Translations under genes and position numbers: made by a program
Assembly (NCBI RefSeq): GCF_003387475.1
Contig: NZ_QUNO01000006.1
Location: 434,001 to 498,000 of the forward strand
Source: Kutzneria buriramensis
GTDB lineage: Bacteria > Actinomycetota > Actinomycetes > Mycobacteriales > Pseudonocardiaceae
Reading direction: 5' to 3'
DNA length: 64,000 nucleotides
In this document: positions 28,560 to 36,660 of the stretch, one piece after another
Layout of the letters: each line of letters opens with the position of its first letter
Position numbering within the stretch: the stretch's first letter is position 1
The notes under the pieces: model-generated
What the model saw: only the letters and a program-made list of their open reading frames with translations
What the model was told of the DNA's origin: nothing
The model's database searches: none

Positions 28560-29176
28560 TGGTGAGCTTGGTGCATGTCGCGGTGTACGAGGGCCTGTCG
28601 GACTGGGAGATCGGGCACACGGTGGCGAACCTGCGGGGCGGGATCGGTCAGCACTCCCCCGGCTCGTTCGACGTGCGGACGGTCGGCCTCACGGCGGAGC
28701 CGATCGTGACGATGGGCGGGCTGCGGATCGTGCCGGACATGGTGCTGGCCGATCTGGAGCCCGCTGACAGCGCGATGCTGGTGCTGACCGGTTCGACCGG
28801 GTGGAATCCCGGCGACGCGCCGACCGAGGCGTTCGCCGCGAAGGCGCGGGAGTTCCTGGACGCCGGTGTGCCGGTGGCGGCGATCTGCGGCGCGGTGGCG
28901 GGCTTGGCGCGGGAGGGCCTGCTGGACGACCGTGGGCACACCAGCGCGGTGCCGGAGTTCCTGGCGGCGACCGGGTATGCGGGCGGTGCGCTGTACCGCG
29001 AGGGCGATGCGGTGACGGACGGGGACCTGATCACGGCCGGTCCGACCGAGCCGGTGGCGTTCGCGCGGGAGATCTTCGCGCGGCTGGGCGTCTACAAGCC
29101 GGACATGCTGGACGCGTGGTTCCGGCTGCACGCGCACAGCGATGTCGCCGCCTACGCGGAGCTGATGTCGGCGTGA
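28559..29176 (+). CDS. DJ-1/PfpI family protein (type 1 glutamine amidotransferase-like)
   Basis: A 205-aa DJ-1/PfpI-fold protein: VHVAVYEGLSDWE at the start (Glu17 in the active-site acid position) and the nucleophile elbow VAAICGAVAGLA with Cys110. Members act as chaperones, glyoxalases or isonitrile hydratase-like enzymes; this one cannot be narrowed down. There is no ribosome site before the ATG, and the operator dyads run up to it, so the mRNA may be leaderless. First gene of a three-gene operon joined by GTGA overlaps. Confidence 0.85.
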   Translation: MVSLVHVAVYEGLSDWEIGHTVANLRGGIGQHSPGSFDVRTVGLTAEPIVTMGGLRIVPDMVLADLEPADSAMLVLTGSTGWNPGDAPTEAFAAKAREFLDAGVPVAAICGAVAGLAREGLLDDRGHTSAVPEFLAATGYAGGALYREGDAVTDGDLITAGPTEPVAFAREIFARLGVYKPDMLDAWFRLHAHSDVAAYAELMSA

Positions 29177-29607
29177 CGGCGCCGGAGTTGCTGTCCCGGA
29201 CGGCGTTGGCGGTCTTCCGGGTGCACGGCCAGATGCTTGAGGTGTCGGAGGAGTTGGCGCGCCCGGTCGGGTTGACGGCGGCGCGCTGGCAGGTGCTGGG
29301 CGCGGTGCTGCCGGAGCCGCTGCCGGTGTCGGGGATCGCGCGGGCGATGGGGTTGACCCGGCAGGGTGTGCAGCGGACCGCGGATCTGTTGGTGGAGCAG
29401 GGTTTGGCGGAGTACCGGCCGAATCCGGCGCATCAGCGGGCGAAGCTGCTGGCGGTCACCGAGGAGGGGCTGGCGGCGATCCACCGGATCCAGCCGGGGC
29501 ACCGGGAGTTCGCGCAGCGGCTGTCGGAGAAGCTGGGTGCGGAGAAATTCGCGCAGGTGGCGGAATCGTTGGAGCAGTTGATCGCAGCTCTGGACTCGTT
29601 GGAGTGA
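29173..29607 (+). CDS. MarR family transcriptional regulator
   Basis: A 144-aa winged-helix regulator: LTAARWQVLGAVLPEPLPVSGIARAMGLTRQGVQRTADLLVEQGLAEYRPNPAHQRAKLLAVTEEG covers the MarR DNA-binding core. It lies inside the operon whose promoter bears the twin TGACAA-N4-TTGTCA dyads, so autoregulation is likely. GTG start overlapping the previous stop. Confidence 0.9.
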   Translation: MTAPELLSRTALAVFRVHGQMLEVSEELARPVGLTAARWQVLGAVLPEPLPVSGIARAMGLTRQGVQRTADLLVEQGLAEYRPNPAHQRAKLLAVTEEGLAAIHRIQPGHREFAQRLSEKLGAEKFAQVAESLEQLIAALDSLE

Positions 29608-30515
29608 GCCGATTCCGCGCCCAACTCCTGCACCGCCCTCTCGTCGGTGTGACCGACGTCGTGCGGCAACTGGTGGCGGTGCAGGCGCAGGACGTGTCGG
29701 CGTTCCCGCTGGCCATCCGGGTGCGCTCCACCGGTTTGTCGGCGGCGGATGTGGTGGCGGCGCGGGAGCGGCGTGAGATCGTCCGGTGCTGGGGTCCGCG
29801 CGGCACGTTGCATCTGATCGCCGTTGACGACCTGCCGTGGCTGTATCCGCTGGTAGCGCCCTCCCCTGCCGCCGCGCTGCGTCGGCTGCGGCAGCTCGAC
29901 ACCGACCCGGCAAAGGACGCCGCCGAGGCGCTCAAGGACCAAGGGCCGGTGACGAAGGCGGAGTTGGGTGAGCTGCTGGGCGCCGAAGGCCAGGCGATCG
30001 TGCACCTGGCGGCGTTGGCGGCCGGTCGCGGGCAGCTCGTGCTGGGTCCGGAGCGCGGCGGCAAGGCGACCTACGTGCACGCCGGTGACTGGCTCGGCGC
30101 TCCCCTGCCGACCTCTCTCGTCGACCGGGACGACGCCGTGCGGACGTTGGCCGCGCGCTACCGGGCGTCGCATGATCCGTGTGTGCCGGAGGATCTGGCG
30201 CAGTGGTCGGGTTTGCCGCTGGGCGAGATCCGACGCGCCTGGGGTACGGAGTCCACTGTGGAGGACGAGCCCGGCGAGGGCGTGCGGCTGTTGCCCGCCT
30301 ACGACGAGTTCCTGCTGGGGTGGCGGTCGCGGGATCACGCGGTGCCGGCGGCCTACCGGAAGGCGATCCATCCCGGCGGCGGCGTCATCCGCTCCGCGGT
30401 CCTGGTGGACGGGCGTGTGGTCGGCACGTGGAAGGCGGGGCCGAAGGTGGAGCTGTTCGAGCCGGTCGACGCCCGTCTCGACGAGGAGATCGCCGACATG
30501 GCCCGGTTCCGCTAG
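29604..30515 (+). CDS. HTH_42 winged-helix protein related to AlkZ/YcaQ DNA glycosylases
   Basis: A 303-aa DUF1006/HTH_42 protein. QLVAVQAQDVSAFPLAIR contains the Q-x-Q motif (Gln27, Gln29) that forms the active site in Streptomyces AlkZ, an alkyl-purine and interstrand-crosslink glycosylase; CWGPRGTLHLI and LLPAYDEFLLGWRSR are other family marks. It may remove alkylated bases or crosslinks, perhaps as self-protection, but many actinobacterial paralogues are untested. GTG start overlapping the MarR stop; last gene of the operon. Confidence 0.82.
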   Translation: MSRFRAQLLHRPLVGVTDVVRQLVAVQAQDVSAFPLAIRVRSTGLSAADVVAARERREIVRCWGPRGTLHLIAVDDLPWLYPLVAPSPAAALRRLRQLDTDPAKDAAEALKDQGPVTKAELGELLGAEGQAIVHLAALAAGRGQLVLGPERGGKATYVHAGDWLGAPLPTSLVDRDDAVRTLAARYRASHDPCVPEDLAQWSGLPLGEIRRAWGTESTVEDEPGEGVRLLPAYDEFLLGWRSRDHAVPAAYRKAIHPGGGVIRSAVLVDGRVVGTWKAGPKVELFEPVDARLDEEIADMARFR

Positions 30516-31102
30516 GGGCGGGTGGCGCGGTCGAAGGTGTCGGCGAGTTCGCGGCCGAACTCGGTGGCGTCGACTTCGGGGTAGTGCACGAGGCCGATGA
30601 CCATGGCGTCGATGGCGCCGATGATGGACACGGCCATGGCGTCGACGTTGAACCGGCCGAACTCGCCGGCTTCCTGGCCGGCGCGCAGGTGCCCGGCGAA
30701 CAGGCCGAAGCGCGCGTCGACGAAGTCGGGGGTGGTCGGTGCGTTGCGGGCGATCTCCATCAGCGCGCGGACGTGGCCGGGGTGGGCGCGGACGAGTTCC
30801 ATGTTGGACTCGAGGCGGGCGCGCAGCTTGGCGCGGTAGCCGGTGGCGGCCTCCATGCGGGGGCTGACGAAGTCGTACGCGACGGTGGTGGCCTCGGTGA
30901 GGACCTCGCGGATGAGGTCGTCCTTGTTGGCGAAGTGGTAGGAGATCATGCCGGTGCTGGACAGGCCGGCCTGTTTGGCGATGCGCGTGAAGGAGGTGGC
31001 GGCGTAGCCGTGCTCGGCGATCACGGCGATGGCCGCGGCGACGATCTGGGCGCGCCGGGCGCTCTCGGTGAAGGTCCTCCTCTTGGGCGGGTTTGCGCGC
31101 AT
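30512..31102 (-). CDS. TetR family transcriptional regulator
   Basis: A 196-aa TetR protein with the helix-turn-helix RRAQIVAAAIAVIAEHGYAATSFTRIAKQAGLSSTGMISYHFANKDDLIREV (about 18-67), followed by a C-terminal ligand domain. ATG at 31102 was chosen; a TTG two codons upstream is possible. It is divergent from the methyltransferase gene by about 40 bp and shares 4 nt at its 3' end with the AlkZ-like gene. Confidence 0.88.
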   Translation of the reverse strand: MRANPPKRRTFTESARRAQIVAAAIAVIAEHGYAATSFTRIAKQAGLSSTGMISYHFANKDDLIREVLTEATTVAYDFVSPRMEAATGYRAKLRARLESNMELVRAHPGHVRALMEIARNAPTTPDFVDARFGLFAGHLRAGQEAGEFGRFNVDAMAVSIIGAIDAMVIGLVHYPEVDATEFGRELADTFDRATRP

Positions 31103-31143
31103 GAGCAATATGTAGCACGAGTGAGCTAGGGAGGTCGGTTGCG

Positions 31144-31761
31144 GTGGAGGCGTTCGTGCGGGAGCACACCACTGCCCGGGCGACGGAGTTCGTGCCGGAG
31201 GTGGTGTTGCGGGTCGCCGAGGACGTGACGCCGCTGTGGGAGCTCACGGGGGCGTCGGAGCCGCCGTTCTGGGCGTTTCCCTGGGCCGGCGGGCAGGGCG
31301 TGGCCCGCTACGTGCTGGACAACCCGCAGGTCGTGGTGGGTAAGCGGGTGTTCGACCTGGCGTGCGGGTCGGGGCTGGTGGCGATCGCCGCGGCGCTGGC
31401 CGGGGCGGGTGCTGTGACGGCGTGCGATGTGGACGAGATGGCGCTGGTGGCGGCGCGGATCAATGCCGAGGCGAACGGGGTGACGCTGGAGACGCTGCAC
31501 GCGGATGTGCTGGCGACGGGCGTCGACGCCGAGGTGGTGCTGGCCGGGGACGTGTTCTACGACCGGGACATGGCCCACGCGGTGCTGCCGTTCCTGCGGC
31601 GGGCCGCGGCCGGTGGGGCGGTGGTGTTGGTGGGCGATCCGAGCCGGCCGTACCTGCCGAAGGCGGAGTTCGAGCGGGTGGCCGGGTACGAGGTGCCGGT
31701 CCCCCGGTCCCTGGAGGGGGTGGCGGTGCTGCCGACCACGGTGTGGCGACCTAGGGTCTAG
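31144..31761 (+). CDS. Class I methyltransferase, ETFB-lysine/PrmA-like
   Basis: A 205-aa methyltransferase: PPFWAFPWAGGQGVARYVLDNP, motif I VFDLACGSGLVAIAAALAGA (69-88), motif II CDVDEMALVAARINAEANG and VVLAGDVFYDRDMAHAVLPFL. This pattern is that of bacterial homologues of electron-transfer-flavoprotein beta lysine methyltransferase. The real substrate is unproven. GTG start with GGGAGG about 10 nt upstream. The PPOX gene follows directly with its own promoter overlapping this gene's stop region. Confidence 0.8.
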   Translation: MEAFVREHTTARATEFVPEVVLRVAEDVTPLWELTGASEPPFWAFPWAGGQGVARYVLDNPQVVVGKRVFDLACGSGLVAIAAALAGAGAVTACDVDEMALVAARINAEANGVTLETLHADVLATGVDAEVVLAGDVFYDRDMAHAVLPFLRRAAAGGAVVLVGDPSRPYLPKAEFERVAGYEVPVPRSLEGVAVLPTTVWRPRV

Positions 31762-31764
31762 ATC

Positions 31765-32220
31765 ATGGCTGTTGCGACCACGAATGCGGTGGACCGCGCC
31801 GCGCTGACGGAGTTCCTGCGCACGCGGCACCGGGCGATCATCATCACCACGCGGGCCGACGGCGGCCCGCAGTCCTCGCCGGTGACGTGCGGGGTGGACG
31901 GGCAGGGCCGGATCGTGGTGTCGACGTATCCGGAGCGGGCCAAGGCGCGCAACGCCCGGCGGGATCCGCGGGTGTCGTTCTGTGTGCTGTCCGACGAGTG
32001 GGACGGCCCCTACGTGCACGTTGAGGGCCGGGCGGAGGTGCTGGACCTGCCGGAGGCGCTGGAGCCGCTGGTGGACTACTTCCGGGGCATCTCCGGCGAG
32101 CACCCGAACTGGGACGAGTACCGGGAGGCGATGGTCCGTCAGGGCAAGTGCCTGATCCGGGTGGAGCCGACCCGGTGGGGTCCGGTGGCCACGGGTGGTT
32201 TCCCGGCGCGGCTGGCCTGA
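31765..32220 (+). CDS. PPOX-class F420-dependent oxidoreductase
   Basis: A 151-aa split-barrel flavin/deazaflavin reductase (FDOR-B like): RAIIITTRADGGPQSSPVTCGVDGQGRIVVSTYPERAKARNARRDPRVSFCVLSDEW and YVHVEGRAEVLD. Members use F420, FMN or heme; the TRADGGPQ and K-x2-N-x3-D-P elements favour F420 binding. TAGGGT lies 7 nt before the ATG, so it is probably leaderless. A terminator follows. Confidence 0.87.
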   Translation: MAVATTNAVDRAALTEFLRTRHRAIIITTRADGGPQSSPVTCGVDGQGRIVVSTYPERAKARNARRDPRVSFCVLSDEWDGPYVHVEGRAEVLDLPEALEPLVDYFRGISGEHPNWDEYREAMVRQGKCLIRVEPTRWGPVATGGFPARLA

Positions 32221-32225
32221 GGCCC

Positions 32226-32259
32226 TTCCCCGAGTGTCGCTGCGGCGGCATTCGGGGAA
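32226..32259 (+). terminator. Terminator after the PPOX gene
   Basis: TTCCCCGAGTG (32226-32236) pairs with CATTCGGGGAA (32249-32259), 11 bp with one G-U pair and a 12-nt loop, six bases after the TGA. Confidence 0.65.
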
Positions 32260-32303
32260 TTAGCTGACCGAATGCTCGTGAGGGAGATCCCTGGATTCGA
32301 TTT

Positions 32304-32326
32304 CGTTGACGGCGTCGCCGTCAACG
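32304..32326. repeat. 23-bp perfect inverted repeat at the end of a gene relic
   Basis: CGTTGACGGCG (32304-32314) and its exact complement (32316-32326) flank a single T. The palindrome sits exactly where the methyltransferase relic loses similarity, so it may mark a deletion or insertion scar, or be an operator or terminator. Confidence 0.5.
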
Positions 32327-32530
32327 CCGCCGAAGGAGCTGTGCCGGCCGCTGCCGCCCGGCGTCCAGCACCCGTGCCCCCGGCCGCACACCGGTCGCGT
32401 CGAGGATGAAGTCGATCTCAGCGGCGGTCTGGGCCGGCGGCACGGCGGCGCGCCAGAACGTGTTGGCCAGTTCGGTGAAGAAATCCGTGCACCACGGCAA
32501 GGTGACTGCGAGAAACGGAAGTCGCTGGGT
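32321..32530 (-). pseudogene. N-terminal relic of a SAM methyltransferase
   Basis: In one minus-strand frame between two TGA stops, the peptide contains DFFTELANTFWRAAVPP then AEIDFILDATGVRPGARVLDA. This is the usual N-terminal helix region leading into motif I of a class I methyltransferase (next expected: GCGTGR), but the frame then turns to GRQRPAQLLRRR and stops at the 23-bp palindrome. There is no start codon with a ribosome site and the rest of the gene is absent. It is the only gene-like content in the 400-bp gap. Confidence 0.6.
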
Positions 32531-32617
32531 TCACCGGGCACGGCGAACCACACGCCCGGTGGGTCCGGGGGTGCCCATGGCATCAACCTTTGCCTTGACG
32601 GTACGTCGGAGCTGGTC

Positions 32618-33328
32618 TTACAGCGCCGCCCAGGCGCCGCCCCAGCCGATGGGGTCCTCCAGCAGCGTGCAGACCGTGCCGAACGGGTCGGCGACGGCGG
32701 CCATCACGCCGGTGGGGACCTCGCGGGGGTCGATGAGCACCGTGCCGCCGTTCTCGGCGGCGGTGTCGGTGACGAGCTGGATGTCGGTGGCGGCGAGGTA
32801 GCACATCCAGGAGGTGCCCATGTCGGCGGCGATGGCCTCGTCGACGAGCAGCCGGCCGGCGATGGCTCGGGCGCCGGTGTCGTCGGGGGCGTCGAACAGG
32901 GCGAAGGGCTTGATGTCGGCGCCCTCGCCGGGGGCCCGCAGTGTCCAGCCGAGGTGCTGGGCCCAGTAGTCGTCGGTGGTGTCGGCGGTCATGAGCTCGA
33001 CCCAGCAGGGTTCGCCGTGCCGGGGCGGGGGCGCCCACGGTCCGTGCCGGACGCGCCCGGGGTCGAGGGTGGCGGTGACGCCGGCGGGGTCGGCCAGCAG
33101 CGCCGTCGGCCGGCCGCCGAGTACGACGTGCCAGCCGGGGGTCTCCCACTCGACGGGTCTTCGGATCAGGGCGGCCAGCCGGTCGCCGACCCAGCACCGC
33201 ATGGTCCCGTCGTCGGCCGGCATCACGATCCAGCCGAACAGGGCGCGGTAGTAGTCGGCCGATCCGGCCGGATCGTTGCTGCGCAGTTCGACGCGGCGCA
33301 GTCCCTTGACGGGGACGTCCTCGGGCAC
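32618..33328 (-). CDS. Tandem VOC-fold (glyoxalase/bleomycin-resistance-like) protein
   Basis: A 236-aa protein with two vicinal-oxygen-chelate modules: LRRVELRSNDPAGSADYYRALFGW (residues 8-31) opens the first, and PCWVELMTADTTDDYWAQHLGWTLRAP opens the second near 115; VMAAVADPFGTVCTLLEDP closes it. Single-chain double VOC proteins include antibiotic-binding and ring-cleavage relatives; this one is unassigned. GTG start with GGAAGGA eight nt upstream. Confidence 0.83.
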   Translation of the reverse strand: MPEDVPVKGLRRVELRSNDPAGSADYYRALFGWIVMPADDGTMRCWVGDRLAALIRRPVEWETPGWHVVLGGRPTALLADPAGVTATLDPGRVRHGPWAPPPRHGEPCWVELMTADTTDDYWAQHLGWTLRAPGEGADIKPFALFDAPDDTGARAIAGRLLVDEAIAADMGTSWMCYLAATDIQLVTDTAAENGGTVLIDPREVPTGVMAAVADPFGTVCTLLEDPIGWGGAWAAL

Positions 33329-33375
33329 GGGGCGGGTCCTTCCCTGGGCGCGTGCGGGCGTGGCGGCGGCAGGCG

Positions 33376-35421
33376 TCAGGAACGCCCATCCTCGGCCGTG
33401 GGCAGGTGGTCGGACAATGCGCCGTCCGGCGGCTTCAGCACGCTGCCCAGGGGTTTGGGCTTGCCGAGGTGGAAGCCCTGGCCGACGGAGACGCCGAGCT
33501 TGGACAGCATCTCCACCTGGGCGGGCCGCTCGACCCACTCGGCGACCACGGACAGGTCGAAGCCGCGGGCGATCTCCAGGATGCCGGAGACCAGCACGGC
33601 GTCGCGGGTGCCGGAGTCGATGCCGCGGACGAACTCGCCGTCGATCTTGAGGCCGGTGATCGGCAGGTGCTTGAGGTGCACGAAGGAGCCGAAGCCGGCG
33701 CCGAAGTCGTCCAGGGCGATCCGGCAGCCGGTGGCGCGGACCTGGTGGGCGAGGCTGCGGGCGGCGTCGAGGTTGGTGACGGCCGCGGTCTCGGTGATCT
33801 CGAAGCCGAGCCGGCCCGGGGCGACGCCGGAGGAGGCGAGCCGGTCGAGCACGAAGTCGGCGAAGTCCTCGTCCTCCAGGGTTCGCCCGGAGACGTTGAC
33901 GTCGAAGCGCAGGTTGGGGTCGGGGTGGGCGACCAGGGTGTCGATGGCCTTGCCGAACACCCAGCGGTCGATCTCCAGGACGAGGTCGCTGCGTTCGGCG
34001 GCGGGCAGGAAGTCGGCCGGGCCGAGCAGCGGGAGCTGACCGTCCTCCAGGCGCAGCAGCAGCTCGTAGCCGAGGGTTCGGCCGGAGGACAGGGCGACGA
34101 TGGGCATGGCGTGCAGCGCCAGGTCGCCGTGTTCGAGGGCCTTGCGCAGGCGGTCCTGCACGGAGACGCGCTTGGCGGTGTCGGCGTAGTGGCCGGGGTC
34201 GTAGACGGTGACGCGGTTGCGGCCGGCCGCCTTAGACGCGTAGAGGGCGAGGTCGGCGTTGGCCAGCACCGCTTCCCAGCCCTCGCCGGAGGTGAAGCCG
34301 GCGACGCCGGTGCTGACGGTCATCCGGGTGGTCGCGCCGCCGGCGACCAGCGGCAGGCCGGCGACGGCGTCGCGCAGGCGGCCGGCGACCTCGGCGGCGT
34401 CCTGCTCCTGGTAGCCGGGCAGCACGACCGCGAACTCGTCGCCGCCGAGGCGGCCGAGCAGCTGGCCGGGGTCGAGGCGTTCGCGCAGGGCGGCGGCCAT
34501 GGTGCGCATGAGCCGGTCCCCCACGGCGTGGCCGCGCAGGTCGTTGACGTCCTTGAAGTTGTCCAGGTCGAGCAGCAGCAGCGAGCCGGTGCCGCCGGTG
34601 GCCAGGTGCCGCTCCAGCTCGCGGGTCAGCGCGCGGCGGTTGGGCAGGCCGGTGAGCGGGTCCTCCTCGGCGAGCTGGCGCAGCTCGTCCTGCAGGCGGC
34701 GGTCCTGGGTGACGTCGTGGCAGGTGCCCATCATGCGCACGGGCGTGCCGTCCTCGTCGCAGATGACCTCGCCGAAGCACTCGAAGAAGCGCTCGTTGTC
34801 GACGCCGACGAACATGCGGTGGGAGTAGGTGAACCGCTCGCCGTTGGCGCGGGCCACCGCGAGGCTGGTCTCGATCATCTGGCGGTCGTCCGGGTTGACC
34901 AGGGCGATGTAGCCGGCGTAGTCCAGCTCGGTGCCGGGCTCCAGGCCGAACATGTCCAGTAGGGCGTCCGACCACAGCACGCGGTCGGTGGTGATGTCCC
35001 ACTCCCAGTTGCCCATGCGGCCCAGCACCTGGGCCCGGCGCAGCGCGTTGGCCTGCTGGGTGGCCTCCAGCTCGCGGTCGCGCCACGAGGTGATGTCCAT
35101 GATCCGGTAGAGCAGCTGGTCGCCGCCGGGCAGCGCGGTGCAGCTGATCTCCAGCCAGCGGTGCTCGCCGTCGTCCTGGCCCGCGGCCTGCACGACCAGG
35201 CCGGTCTGCGGGGTCTCCGGGGCGCCCGGCAGCAGCGCCGGCAGCGACCTGCCCAACGCCTGGTCGGCGGGCACGCCGATGAGCGTGCCCAGCGCCGGGT
35301 TCGCCCAGCTCAGTTTGCCGTGCAGGTCCGTGACCCCGAATCCGACGTCCGCCCAGCGCAGGACGTGGTTGTGCACGGCGCCGTGGTCCGCCACCAGCTC
35401 CTCCTTGCCACCCGGCGCCAT
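33376..35421 (-). CDS. PAS-GGDEF-EAL cyclic-di-GMP protein
   Basis: A 681-aa soluble sensor enzyme. Two PAS regions (about 15-110 and 125-245; the second has GNWEWDITTDRVLWSD and CHDVTQDRRLQDEL), a GGDEF domain (about 250-415) with an intact GRLGGDEFAVV, and an EAL domain (about 425-670) with ELLLR in place of EALLR, NVSG, EITE, ALDDFGAGF, LKIDGEF, AEWVE and GQGFHLG. No RxxD inhibitory site precedes GGDEF. Both synthesis and hydrolysis of c-di-GMP are plausible. ATG at 35421 has GGCGGTGA upstream; GTG at 35442 is an alternative. Confidence 0.9.
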   Translation of the reverse strand: MAPGGKEELVADHGAVHNHVLRWADVGFGVTDLHGKLSWANPALGTLIGVPADQALGRSLPALLPGAPETPQTGLVVQAAGQDDGEHRWLEISCTALPGGDQLLYRIMDITSWRDRELEATQQANALRRAQVLGRMGNWEWDITTDRVLWSDALLDMFGLEPGTELDYAGYIALVNPDDRQMIETSLAVARANGERFTYSHRMFVGVDNERFFECFGEVICDEDGTPVRMMGTCHDVTQDRRLQDELRQLAEEDPLTGLPNRRALTRELERHLATGGTGSLLLLDLDNFKDVNDLRGHAVGDRLMRTMAAALRERLDPGQLLGRLGGDEFAVVLPGYQEQDAAEVAGRLRDAVAGLPLVAGGATTRMTVSTGVAGFTSGEGWEAVLANADLALYASKAAGRNRVTVYDPGHYADTAKRVSVQDRLRKALEHGDLALHAMPIVALSSGRTLGYELLLRLEDGQLPLLGPADFLPAAERSDLVLEIDRWVFGKAIDTLVAHPDPNLRFDVNVSGRTLEDEDFADFVLDRLASSGVAPGRLGFEITETAAVTNLDAARSLAHQVRATGCRIALDDFGAGFGSFVHLKHLPITGLKIDGEFVRGIDSGTRDAVLVSGILEIARGFDLSVVAEWVERPAQVEMLSKLGVSVGQGFHLGKPKPLGSVLKPPDGALSDHLPTAEDGRS

Positions 35422-35460
35422 AGTTGTCGGTTCACCGCCCACTGGGCAAGCCCGCGCCGG

Positions 35461-35808
35461 TCACCGTAGGCGTTCCAACCCCGTGGCGGTGCCCAGCAGT
35501 GCCCGCGCCATGGAGTGCAGTTCGTCCGGTTCCGCCCCGTCGGCGACCGCGGTCGCGATGTCCTCGGCGGCGCACCGGAGCTGGAAAAGTCGGTCCTGGA
35601 GGTTGGCCAGCTCGGTGCTGGACAGCACCACGGCGTCCTCGGGCAGGCCGCCGCGCTGCACGGCGCTGCGACGCTCGTAGGCGCGCTGCCGGCAGGTCTG
35701 GGCGCAGTACTGGCGGCGGCGCCCGAACTGGCCGTCCGCGGGCAGGCGTTGGCCGCACCACGCGCAGTGGCGTGCCGCCTCCCGTCGCCGGGTGGTGGTG
35801 ACCTCCAT
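35461..35808 (-). CDS. Small zinc-ribbon-like protein
   Basis: A 115-aa protein. Residues 12-45 read RHCAWCGQRLPADGQFGRRRQYCAQTCRQRAYERR, a C-x2-C-x17-C-x3-C zinc-binding pattern of the kind found in many small actinobacterial proteins, followed by a helical acidic tail. A DNA- or RNA-binding role is guesswork. TAACCT lies 8 nt before the ATG, consistent with a leaderless transcript. It ends just upstream of the GGDEF-EAL gene on the same strand. Confidence 0.7.
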   Translation of the reverse strand: MEVTTTRRREAARHCAWCGQRLPADGQFGRRRQYCAQTCRQRAYERRSAVQRGGLPEDAVVLSSTELANLQDRLFQLRCAAEDIATAVADGAEPDELHSMARALLGTATGLERLR

Positions 35809-35877
35809 GGGCGGCGAGGTTATCCGTACATCTGATGGACACCGAAAGCGCCACGCCGCTGAGGCAGACTGCGCACT

Positions 35878-36660
35878 GTGCGAAGTGGACATCCCTACCT
35901 TGACGACGGACCGCACCCGCGCGCGCTGGCGCACCGGGGCTGGCACGTGGGCGACCTGGCCGGCATGGAGAACTCGATGAGCGCGTTCCGGCGTGCGATC
36001 GAGGAGGGCTACCGGTACATCGAGACCGACGTGCAGGCCACCACGGACGGGGTGGTCGTGGTGCAGCACGACGACGTGCTGGACCGCACCACGGACCGGC
36101 AGGGGGTGATCGCGAAGCTGCCGTGGTCGGAGGTCGGGCGGGCGATGGTCGGCGGGCGGGAGCAGATCCCGACGTTGGAGGCCGTGCTGGAGGAGCTGCC
36201 GGCCGCGCGGCTGAACGTGGACGTGAAGGCGGACAACGCCGCCGGTCCGGTGCTGCGGGTGCTGGAGCGGTGCAACGCGTGGGACCGGGTGTGCCTGGCG
36301 TCGTTCTCCGACGCGCGGCTGGCCCGGCTGCGCAAGATCGCCGGGCCGCGGCTGACCACGTCGATGGGGCCGGGGACGGTGTTCGCGCTGTGGTCCTCGG
36401 GGCGGTGGCCGGTGCTGGGGACGCGCCGGTTCGTGCGGGGTCAGATGGCGCAGGTCCCGGAGCAGCAGGGGCCGCTGCGGGTGGTGGACCGCCGGTTCGT
36501 GGACGCCGCGCACCGGTTGGGGGTGGAGGTGCACGTGTGGACGATCAACACCGAGGACCGGATGCGGGCGCTGTTGGACCTCGGTGTGGACGGCATCGTC
36601 ACCGACCGTCCGGATCTGCTGCGTGACGTGCTGAAGTCGCGGGATGCCTGGCCGGCCTAG
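35878..36660 (+). CDS. Glycerophosphodiester phosphodiesterase
   Basis: A 260-aa GDPD: ALAHRGWHVGD (catalytic His and Arg), ENSMSAFRRAIEEGYRYIETDVQATTDGVVVVQHDDVLDRTT (metal-binding Glu and Asp, second catalytic His), LNVDVKA, and VHVWTINTEDRMRALLDLGVDGIVTDRPDLL. It hydrolyses glycerophosphodiesters to glycerol-3-phosphate and an alcohol. There is no signal peptide, so it acts in the cytosol. GTG start; the stop overlaps the Rpf-like gene stop in a CTAG. Confidence 0.93.
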   Translation: MRSGHPYLDDGPHPRALAHRGWHVGDLAGMENSMSAFRRAIEEGYRYIETDVQATTDGVVVVQHDDVLDRTTDRQGVIAKLPWSEVGRAMVGGREQIPTLEAVLEELPAARLNVDVKADNAAGPVLRVLERCNAWDRVCLASFSDARLARLRKIAGPRLTTSMGPGTVFALWSSGRWPVLGTRRFVRGQMAQVPEQQGPLRVVDRRFVDAAHRLGVEVHVWTINTEDRMRALLDLGVDGIVTDRPDLLRDVLKSRDAWPA

